A stretch of DNA of 38,304 nt from [Streptosporangium] indianense (GTDB lineage Bacteria > Actinomycetota > Actinomycetes > Streptomycetales > Streptomycetaceae): NCBI RefSeq assembly GCF_021474405.1, contig NZ_JAKEIO010000069.1, positions 1 through 38,304 of the forward strand, read 5' to 3'. Below the pieces are notes generated by a model. That model was not told the origin of the DNA and did not search any database. It saw only the letters and a program-made list of their open reading frames with translations. A program made the position numbers and the translations under genes. This document shows positions 29,434 to 37,090 of the stretch, in pieces. The first letter of the stretch is position 1. Each line of letters opens with the position of its first letter.

Positions 29434-31932
29434 GTGGACGACTACGCGGGTCGGGTGCTGGCCGACCGCTACCGCCTGCCGCTGCCGCCCTCCGACGAGT
29501 ACGAACTCACCGAGACCCGGGCCTTCGACACCTACAGCGGACAGGAAGTCCTGGTCCGGCAGGTCCCGTTGCCCGAGGTGGTCGAGGCCGAGGTGCTCGA
29601 CGCGGAGGGGCTGCCCGACGGTTTCACGGCACGTGACGGCGGAGGGCGGCGGCCCGGCGGCGCGCGGGGAGGCGTCCGGCGGCCCGCGGACCCGGTGGTG
29701 CGACGCGCGGTGGAGGCGGCGCAGGCCGCTGCGGCCCTTCCCGACCACCCCCGGCTCGACCAGGTCTTCGACGTGTTCGCCGAGGGCGGTTCCCTGTGGA
29801 TCGTCAGCGAACTGGTGGCCGCGCGCCCGCTGGCGGCACTGCTCGCCGAGAAGCCGCTGACGCCCTACCGGGCGGCCGAGGTGGCCTCCGACGTCCTGAT
29901 GGCCCTGCGGGTGCTGCACGCGCACGGCTGGGTCCACCGGAACATCACCGCGCGGACGGTGCTCGTCTGCGACGACGGCCGGGTGATGCTGACCGGTCTG
30001 GCGGTGGGTGCGGCGGAGGAGGCCCTGTGCGGCTACGACCCCGTTCCTGAAGCGGCGTTCGAGGAGCCCGGGCCGGGACCGGAAAGCGCCTCGCCGGTCC
30101 ACGGCGTCGGCGCGCCGGGAGCCCCCGGGCCGACCGGTGGCACGAGTGACCCCGAGGCCGCGCGGCGCGCTGCCATAGAGGCCCGGGAGGCCGGAGGACT
30201 GCCCTCGGCAGGGACCGAGAGCACGGGCGGTGGCCGTGTCGTGCCGGCGCGCGGGCCGGCGGAGGGCGGCCGGGACCCGCGGGCGGCGCGGGCCGGGGCC
30301 ATCGCGGCCTACCGCGCGGGCGCCCGGGCAGCCGCACGGGTGCAGGAGGTGCAGAGCGGGCGGGCGGCCTTGCCCGGAGCCCGCCCCGCACCGGACGGCG
30401 GCGTCACGCCCTACGGCGACGGACCGGCGCGGTCGCCGTACATCCCCGGACAGGGCACGGCCCCCGGGGCCGTACCACCCGGGCGGATCGCGGACCCCTA
30501 CGGGGTGGGCGGCGGCCCGCGGTCGACCGCTTGGCACGGCGCCACCCCCCGCGGCCCGGCCGGCGGCGCACCGGCGCCGCGGGGCGGGGAGCGGGCCGCG
30601 CTCCCGCCCACCCCGGACAGCGCGCCCCAGGGCGAGCCCACCCGGTGGGACGACCTGGTCGCGGACACCCCCGCGCCCCGGCGCGGCCCGGCCACGGCGC
30701 TGGCCGCCGAGCGGGCGCGGCAGACGCGGATGGCCGTCGTCGGGCCGGTGACCGAGCGCTGGGCGCCGGAGCAGGCCGGACCCGTCCACGAGAACTGGCA
30801 GTTGGCGGCGCCCATCGGTCCCGCCACCGACCTGTGGGCGCTCGGCGCGCTGCTCTTCAGGGCCGTCCAGGGGCACGCGCCCTACCCGGAGGAGTCGACG
30901 GCCGAGCTGGTGCAGATGGTGTGCGCGGAACCGCCCGCCTACGCCGAGGAGTGCGGTCCGCTGCGGCCGGTCGTGGAGTCGTTGCTGCGTCAGGACCCCA
31001 CCGAGCGGCTCGACTTCGAGGAAGTGCGCGGCTGGCTGCGCTCGCTGGTGCGCTCGGCACCCGAGCCGGAGGCCGGGGTGCACGTCGTCCCGGCGCCGCC
31101 CGTGGACGCCAGCCGGCTGCCCGTCGTACGGCGCCGGGGTGAGCTGGTGCGCCGGCGGAAGGCGGGGCTGCCCGCGCACCACGGGCGGCACAAGCGGGCC
31201 AAGAAGGAGTCGGATTCGCCGCGCCGCCTCGGCCGCACCCTCCTGGTGCTGGTGCTGCTCGCGATGGCCGCGGCGATCGCCTACGCGATGCTCTTCATGC
31301 CCAAGTCGGACGACGAGGGCACGGGCGGGGCGGACCGTACGGGCGCCGCGGGCGAGGTGAGCCGGGCGCCCGAGCCGGACGCCAGCAGCGAGCCACGGCC
31401 CGAGCAGACCTCACCCGAGCCGGAGAAGGACCCGTCGTCGTCGGCCGGCACCACCGAGACCCAGACCACCGGCCCCGACGTCGCCGACGGTTTCACCCTG
31501 CGCAAGGACGCGGCGGGCTTCCAGGTCGCCGTCGCCAAGGGCTGGGACCGCACCACGCGCGGCGGCGGCCAGGTCGTCTACGCCAAGGGCGACTTCGAGC
31601 TCATCGTCGTCGCGGGGCGGGACAGCGCCTCGGAGTACGGCCGTGATCCGATGGCCTACCAGCGGGAGAGGGAGCGCGAGCTCCAGCCGTACCGTGACTC
31701 CAGCTGGGCCACCTCCACCGGTCTGAAGACGATCGAGGTGGGCGGACGGACCATGGCGGAGGGGCAGTTCACCTGGACCGGCGGTGACGGGGGCGAGCTG
31801 TACGTCCGCAACCTGGCGATGCTGGTCGAGGGGCGCTACCACGTGGTCCAGGTGCGCGGCCCGGAGTCGGACCGGGACGAGGTGACCCGGCTGTACGAGC
31901 AGGCCGCGGCGACGTACAGGACGACCAAGTGA
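29434..31932 (+). CDS. Membrane pseudokinase (kinase 2)
   Basis: This 832-residue protein has a kinase-like fold with its catalytic residues replaced. The ATP Lys is Arg (LVRQ, residue 42), the glycine loop is lost, the catalytic loop reads HRN (168-170) instead of HRD, and DFG is TGL (187-189). Between TGL and the APE equivalent (WAPEQ, about 440) lies an insert of roughly 225 Pro/Gly/Ala/Arg-rich residues; the C-lobe then resumes normally (ATDLWALGALLFRAVQG). One membrane helix is at about 601-620, followed by a Glu/Pro/Ser linker and an extracytoplasmic domain (GFQVAVAKGWDR) related to those of kinases 1 and 3. It is probably a scaffold or an allosteric partner. The GTG at 29434 is chosen for its strong GGGGGAGGC site; an ATG at 29356 is possible. 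Confidence 0.92.
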   Translation: MDDYAGRVLADRYRLPLPPSDEYELTETRAFDTYSGQEVLVRQVPLPEVVEAEVLDAEGLPDGFTARDGGGRRPGGARGGVRRPADPVVRRAVEAAQAAAALPDHPRLDQVFDVFAEGGSLWIVSELVAARPLAALLAEKPLTPYRAAEVASDVLMALRVLHAHGWVHRNITARTVLVCDDGRVMLTGLAVGAAEEALCGYDPVPEAAFEEPGPGPESASPVHGVGAPGAPGPTGGTSDPEAARRAAIEAREAGGLPSAGTESTGGGRVVPARGPAEGGRDPRAARAGAIAAYRAGARAAARVQEVQSGRAALPGARPAPDGGVTPYGDGPARSPYIPGQGTAPGAVPPGRIADPYGVGGGPRSTAWHGATPRGPAGGAPAPRGGERAALPPTPDSAPQGEPTRWDDLVADTPAPRRGPATALAAERARQTRMAVVGPVTERWAPEQAGPVHENWQLAAPIGPATDLWALGALLFRAVQGHAPYPEESTAELVQMVCAEPPAYAEECGPLRPVVESLLRQDPTERLDFEEVRGWLRSLVRSAPEPEAGVHVVPAPPVDASRLPVVRRRGELVRRRKAGLPAHHGRHKRAKKESDSPRRLGRTLLVLVLLAMAAAIAYAMLFMPKSDDEGTGGADRTGAAGEVSRAPEPDASSEPRPEQTSPEPEKDPSSSAGTTETQTTGPDVADGFTLRKDAAGFQVAVAKGWDRTTRGGGQVVYAKGDFELIVVAGRDSASEYGRDPMAYQRERERELQPYRDSSWATSTGLKTIEVGGRTMAEGQFTWTGGDGGELYVRNLAMLVEGRYHVVQVRGPESDRDEVTRLYEQAAATYRTTK

Positions 31933-32091
31933 GCCGACCGGCGCGCCGCCTGTACGCCGCAGTTCACACTCTGGTTGCCTCACGTCCCGGCAGGCGACAA
32001 CCGTCACAGTGCGGTCACCGTGGTACCCCGCTTGTTCCCTGGGTGAGGGCGGGTCCTTACGCTGACCCTGTCAAGACCATTGCGGGGCAAC

Positions 32092-33852
32092 GTGAATCAG
32101 ATGCAGGGCCTGCTCGTCGCGGGCCGCTACCGGCTGTCCGAATCCATCGGCAGTGGCGGTATGGGCCGGGTCTGGCGTGCGCATGACGAGGTGCTGCACC
32201 GGTCGGTCGCCATCAAGGAGTTGACCGCCGCCCTCTACGTATCCGAGAGCGAGCAGGCGATCCTGCTGGCGCGCACCCGGGCAGAGGCCAGGGCGGCCGC
32301 GCGGATCAACCACTCCGCGGTCGTCACCGTGCACGACGTACTGGAGCACGACGGCCGCCCGTGGATCGTGATGGAGCTGGTCGAGGGCCGTTCCCTGGCC
32401 GACGCGGTCAAGGAGGAGGGGCGCGTCGAGCCGCGCGAGGCGGCACGCATCGGCCTGTGGGTGCTGCGGGCCCTGCGCGCCGCGCACACCGCCGGTGTCC
32501 TGCACCGCGACATCAAGCCCGGCAACGTCCTGCTCGGCAGTGACGGGCGCGTGCTGCTCACGGACTTCGGCATCGCGCAGATCGAGGGCGACACGACCAT
32601 CACACGCACCGGAGAGGTCGTCGGCTCGGTCGACTACCTGGCGCCCGAGCGCGTGCGGGGCCACGACCCGGGCCCGTCCTCCGACCTGTGGGCGCTCGGC
32701 GCGACGCTCTACACGGCGGTGGAGGGCCGGTCGCCGTTCCGCCGCACCACCCCGCTGACCACCATGCAGGCCGTGGTCGAGGAGGAGGCCGCCGAGCTCC
32801 GGCACGCCGGGCCGCTCGAACCCGTCATCACCGCCCTGCTGCGCAAGGACCCGGCCGCCCGGCCCGACGCGTCCGAGGCCGAGCACATGCTCGCCGAGGC
32901 GGCGGAGGGCCGACGGCCCAACGGGGCGCAGGCGTACGTGCCGACGCAGCAGTACGGGGGGACGACGCCGTACCGGGACCAGCACAGCGGAACGGGAACC
33001 GGGCCGGGCCCAGCCGGTCATACCGGCACCGGCACCGGCACCGGTACGACCGGCTCCGGCCCGTTCGGCGGCAACTCGGGTTCGCACACCGGGACACCGC
33101 TCCCGCCGCCGGCCGGCACCGCGGCCGGCGGAACGTCCGCGGCCGGCACCCAGCCGTACGGTCCCACCGGGGCCGGACAGGGCGCGACGGGCCCGCAGCG
33201 GAGCGGCTCCGGTCGGCGCCGCCGACTGCGCACCCTCGCCCTGGTCGTCGCGCTCGCGGCCATCATCGGCGGCGGCACGGCCGTCGTGCTCCAGCAGGGG
33301 AACGGGACGTCGCAGGGTGACGGCTCCGGCTCCACGACGTCCACCAGCACGCAGGCGGCCGGAGGATCGGTTCCGGACAGCTGGGTCCGCTACGAGGACC
33401 CCGTCGGGTTCAGCCTCTACCTGCCCAAGGGCTGGAAGCGAAAGCCCTTCGGTCCGCGGGGCGAGCTCCAGCAGATCGACTACTCGCCGGACGGCGGCCT
33501 GCACTTCGTCCGCATCGCCATCGACACCTCGCCCGACTTCGCCGACGCCAGGTCCCACCAGGAGGATCTGGAGCAGCAGGTCCAGCGGCTGGTCGACTAC
33601 AAGCGGGTGACCATGGAGGAGAACACCTACCGGGACCGCAAGGGCTCGCTGTGGGAGTACACCTGGACGGCGCTGGCCAAGGACCCGCCCTACGTCGCTG
33701 GGCCGCGCCACGCCATGGAGGAGACGTACTTCTCGCGGGACGGCGTCGAGTACGCGATCTACATCTCCTCGCCGGAGAAGGACTGGGCGAAGACGAGCAA
33801 GCAGTTCAAATGGGTACTCCAGGGCTGGCAACAGCCGCGGCAGATCGGTTAG
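32092..33852 (+). CDS. Membrane Ser/Thr protein kinase 3 (intact)
   Basis: This 586-residue kinase has a full catalytic set: GSGGMGRVW, VAIKEL (Lys42), HRDIKPGN (Asp140), DFGIAQIEG and APERVRG. The linker is rich in Gly, Thr and Pro and contains a run of Thr-Gly pairs encoded by a 6-bp microsatellite near 33020-33055. One membrane helix is at about 381-401. The extracytoplasmic domain (about 425-586) starts with DPVGFSLYLPKGWKRK and holds YRDRKGSLWEYTW. The GTG at 32092 after CGGGGCAAC is preferred; TTG 32080 and ATG 32101 are alternatives. The 159-bp gap before it suggests its own promoter, which I could not place. Confidence 0.95.
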   Translation: MNQMQGLLVAGRYRLSESIGSGGMGRVWRAHDEVLHRSVAIKELTAALYVSESEQAILLARTRAEARAAARINHSAVVTVHDVLEHDGRPWIVMELVEGRSLADAVKEEGRVEPREAARIGLWVLRALRAAHTAGVLHRDIKPGNVLLGSDGRVLLTDFGIAQIEGDTTITRTGEVVGSVDYLAPERVRGHDPGPSSDLWALGATLYTAVEGRSPFRRTTPLTTMQAVVEEEAAELRHAGPLEPVITALLRKDPAARPDASEAEHMLAEAAEGRRPNGAQAYVPTQQYGGTTPYRDQHSGTGTGPGPAGHTGTGTGTGTTGSGPFGGNSGSHTGTPLPPPAGTAAGGTSAAGTQPYGPTGAGQGATGPQRSGSGRRRRLRTLALVVALAAIIGGGTAVVLQQGNGTSQGDGSGSTTSTSTQAAGGSVPDSWVRYEDPVGFSLYLPKGWKRKPFGPRGELQQIDYSPDGGLHFVRIAIDTSPDFADARSHQEDLEQQVQRLVDYKRVTMEENTYRDRKGSLWEYTWTALAKDPPYVAGPRHAMEETYFSRDGVEYAIYISSPEKDWAKTSKQFKWVLQGWQQPRQIG

Positions 33853-34004
33853 CCGGCGCGCGCCCTTCTTCCGCCGGGTCCACGGTGACCTGCCCCAGGA
33901 TCACATCAGCCTGAAGCACTGCTGAGCGGCGCGTCACCCGGGCTGTGCCGGGCGGGCGACCGGATTTCGTGGTCGTTGACGCCGTCTGCGGCATGATGGG
34001 GCTC

Positions 34005-35177
34005 ATGGGGACCGAGGGAGCGAACTTCCGTGTGGTCGCGGGGCGTTACCGCTTGGAGGAGAGGCTCGGTCGTGGCGGCATGGGAGTGGTCTGGCGGGCG
34101 ACCGACCAGCTCCTCGGCCGGAGCGTGGCCGTCAAGGAACTCCCCTACGACGAGACGCTCTCCGCGGCGCAGGCCCGCCGGCAGCGGGACCGCACCCTGC
34201 GCGAGGCCCGGGCCGTCGCCCAGCTGAGCCACCCGCACATCATCGTCGTCCACGACGTCGTCGAGGACGGCGAACGCCCCTACATCGTCATGGAGTTGGT
34301 CCAGGGCGGCTCGCTCGCCGACCGGCTCGCCCACCAAGGGCCGGTCGACGCCCCCGAAGCGGCCCGCATCGGCATCGCCCTGCTCGGCGCACTGGGCGCC
34401 GCGCACCGGGCCGGGGTGCTGCACCGCGACCTCAAGCCGGACAACGTGCTGCTGGAGACCGGCACCGACCGGGTCGTCCTCACCGACTTCGGCATCGCCC
34501 AGGTCGCGGGCACCCCCACGCTCACCGAGAACGGAGCGTTCGTCGGCTCGCCGGAGTACACCGCGCCCGAGCGGATGTCCGGGGTCAGGACCGGGCCCGA
34601 GTCCGACCTGTGGTCACTGGGCGCGCTGCTGTGCGCGGCCCTCAGCGGCGAGTCGCCGTTCCACCGCGACTCGCTGGGCGGCGTCCTGCACGCGGTCGTC
34701 GTGGGTGACATCCAGCCGCCCGCACAGGCCGGGCCTCTCCTGCCCGTCGTACGCGGCCTGCTGGAGCGTGATCCGGACCGGCGGCTGGACGCGGACCGGG
34801 CGGAGCGCATGCTCCGGGCCTACCGCGACACGGGCCGTACGCCGCCGATGCCGCCGCCCGCCTACGCGCCCACGGTGGGTGCCGTGTCGCGCCGACGGCC
34901 GTCGGTGCCCGCCCTGCGGCAACCGCCCCCGCCGCAGGTGGACGCGCGCGGTGCGCACCGGCCGGAGGAACCCTTCCTCGGGCAGCCCGCGCGGCGCGCC
35001 CTCATCGCGGCGCTGCTGGTCGTGGCGATGGCCGGAGCCGGGGTGTCCGCGGCGGCGCTGCTCAGGGACGGCGGCAAGGGGGACGGCGGCCCCACCCCGA
35101 GGAGTTCCGCATCGACGACACCGAAGACCCCGCCGACCCGGCAGGCTTCGCCGAGCGGGTCGGCGTCAGGCCGGTGA
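34005..35177 (+). CDS. Ser/Thr protein kinase 4, lacking a sensor domain
   Basis: This kinase of about 390 residues has an intact catalytic domain (GRGGMGVVW, Lys44 in VAVKEL, HRDLKPDN with Asp142, DFGIAQV, APERMSG). A Pro-rich linker and one membrane helix (about 331-351) follow. Only a Ser/Thr/Pro tail of some 40 residues lies beyond the membrane, so it has no folded extracytoplasmic domain, unlike its neighbours. In another frame the sequence after the membrane helix encodes EEFRIDDTEDPADPAGF, which has the DPxGF flavour of the sensor start, so a past or present frameshift is worth testing. Several start ATGs (33993, 33996, 34005) are clustered; 34005 is a reasonable choice. Confidence 0.9.
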   Translation: MGTEGANFRVVAGRYRLEERLGRGGMGVVWRATDQLLGRSVAVKELPYDETLSAAQARRQRDRTLREARAVAQLSHPHIIVVHDVVEDGERPYIVMELVQGGSLADRLAHQGPVDAPEAARIGIALLGALGAAHRAGVLHRDLKPDNVLLETGTDRVVLTDFGIAQVAGTPTLTENGAFVGSPEYTAPERMSGVRTGPESDLWSLGALLCAALSGESPFHRDSLGGVLHAVVVGDIQPPAQAGPLLPVVRGLLERDPDRRLDADRAERMLRAYRDTGRTPPMPPPAYAPTVGAVSRRRPSVPALRQPPPPQVDARGAHRPEEPFLGQPARRALIAALLVVAMAGAGVSAAALLRDGGKGDGGPTPRSSASTTPKTPPTRQASPSGSASGR

Positions 35178-35363
35178 CCGGCGCGCGCGTCGCGAGGACG
35201 CCTCGCCCGGCCCGTGACCGGCGCATGCGTCCGGTACCCGGCTCTTGGCGGCCTGCCGTACCGTCACATAGGCGGAGAAGAGCCGTACATCGACGTCACG
35301 GGTCTGTGACCGGCTCGCGTCCTTTGTGGATCCGCGGGCGGTTGGCGCGGTATGGATGAGCCC

Positions 35364-37019
35364 ATGAGCAACAGCGGGGGAGCCCGGTCCGGGGCCGACG
35401 AGCCGACGAGTTTTGTCCTGCAACCACCGAACCGGCAGGGGCCGGTGCCGGGCAATCCCTACGCCGTGTCGCCCCCGTCGCCCACCCGGGCCGTGCCGCC
35501 CGGGTCGGCCCAGGCGCCCGAGGGCCCCGGTGCCGGGCGGCTCATCGCCGGGCGCTACCGGCTGCTGGCCAAACTCGGGCACGGCGGCATGGGCACGGTG
35601 TGGCGGGCCGAGGACGAGACGGTCGGCCGGGAGGTCGCCGTCAAGGAGCCCCGCGTCCCGGACCACCTTCCCGAACGCGAACGCGCCAACGCCTTCGAGC
35701 GGATGCGCCGCGAGGCACGGGCCGCGGCCCGGCTCGACCACCCGGCCGTCGTGAACGTCCACGACGTCGCGGTCGTGGACGACCAGCCCTGGATCGTGAT
35801 GGAGCTGGTGCGGGGCCGCTCGCTGGGTGACGCGCTCCAGGAGGGAACGCTGTCCGCGCGCGAGGCCGCCCGGATCGGCCTGGAGGTGCTCGGCGCGCTG
35901 GAGGCCGCCCACGCGGCGGGCATCCTGCACCGCGACGTCAAGCCGGACAATGTGCTGCTCGGCCGCTACGACCGGGTCGTCCTCACCGACTTCGGTATCG
36001 CCCAGATCGAGGGCGAGACCAGCCTGACCGACACCGGGGGCTTCGTCGGCTCACCCGAGTACATCGCGCCCGAGCGCGTGCTGGGGCAGCGCCCCGGCCC
36101 GGCGAGCGACCTGTGGTCCCTCGGGGTGGTGCTGTACGCGGCGACCGAGGGCGTCTCGCCGTTCCGCCGCAGCAACACCCCCGCCACGCTCCAGTCCGTC
36201 CTCAACGCCACGCCCGCGCCTCCCGCCTCCGCCCCGGGCCCGCTCGCCGAGGCCATCCGCGGCCTGCTGGACAAGGACCCGGCCCGCCGCCCGGACGCCG
36301 CACGGGTGCGGGCCCTGCTGGAGGCGGCCGCGCACCCGCCCGCGGCGCAGCCCACCCAGGTCGCGCGGATCCCGGGCCAGGGCACCGGCGGCCGGCGTCT
36401 CCGGTTCGGTCGCACGGCCTGGATCGGACTGGGCGCAGCGGTCGTCGCGGCGGCGGTGACGGCGTACCTGGTGATCGCGGATCCGTTCGCCGGGCCGCTG
36501 CCCGGGGGTTGGGAGGTCAAGCAGGAGAAGGACTTCGCCGCGTCGCTCGCCGTCCCCGCCGCGTACCAGCGGACCGTGCCCGACCGGAAGTCCGACCAGA
36601 CCCACTGGGTCAGGTACACCGACTGGAGCGGCAGTATCTGGATCGCCCTGTCCCTGGAGAAGAAGGCCGAGGACACCGGCGGCACCATCGCGGGCTCCGC
36701 GGCCGCCGAGATGTACGACGACGACACCCGGTTCAAGGAGAGCGGCAGCTACGAGCTCGACATGGACGAGGGGCCGAAGAAGTCGGATCCCCAGGAGACC
36801 ACCTACCGGGACAGGAAGGCCGCCCGGAACACCGTCCCGTTCACGACCGACGACAGCGAGAACCCCCGCCCCCGGGAGGTCCAGATCTTCTACTACCGGA
36901 CCCCCGGCGGAGACATGTACAAGCTCACCGTCAGCTACCCGGACAAGAGCGACTTCACCGCCCGCGGACGCGAGGTGGCGAGCACGGCGATCGCGAACCT
37001 GGACATCGACGGGACCTGA
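35364..37019 (+). CDS. Membrane Ser/Thr protein kinase 5 (intact, Pro-rich N-terminus)
   Basis: This kinase of about 551 residues has an unstructured Pro/Gly-rich N-terminal arm of about 60 residues before the catalytic domain (GHGGMGTVW, Lys94 in VAVKEP, HRDVKPDN with Asp191, DFGIAQIEG, APERVLG). One membrane helix is at about 351-371. The extracytoplasmic domain (about 380-551) starts DFAASLAVPAAY and has TTYRDRK, a divergent version of the domain in kinase 3. The ATG at 35364 is chosen because kinase 6 begins with the same context (ATGAGCAAC and MSN), although ATG 35352 is in frame. Its 3' end is 71 bp from the next kinase start. Confidence 0.94.
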   Translation: MSNSGGARSGADEPTSFVLQPPNRQGPVPGNPYAVSPPSPTRAVPPGSAQAPEGPGAGRLIAGRYRLLAKLGHGGMGTVWRAEDETVGREVAVKEPRVPDHLPERERANAFERMRREARAAARLDHPAVVNVHDVAVVDDQPWIVMELVRGRSLGDALQEGTLSAREAARIGLEVLGALEAAHAAGILHRDVKPDNVLLGRYDRVVLTDFGIAQIEGETSLTDTGGFVGSPEYIAPERVLGQRPGPASDLWSLGVVLYAATEGVSPFRRSNTPATLQSVLNATPAPPASAPGPLAEAIRGLLDKDPARRPDAARVRALLEAAAHPPAAQPTQVARIPGQGTGGRRLRFGRTAWIGLGAAVVAAAVTAYLVIADPFAGPLPGGWEVKQEKDFAASLAVPAAYQRTVPDRKSDQTHWVRYTDWSGSIWIALSLEKKAEDTGGTIAGSAAAEMYDDDTRFKESGSYELDMDEGPKKSDPQETTYRDRKAARNTVPFTTDDSENPRPREVQIFYYRTPGGDMYKLTVSYPDKSDFTARGREVASTAIANLDIDGT

Positions 37020-37090
37020 TCCCGGCGGCCCAACACCGTTGAAAACGGCCCGCGTCGACAATGTGCCGCCCGTCGGGGTACTGATGGGGC

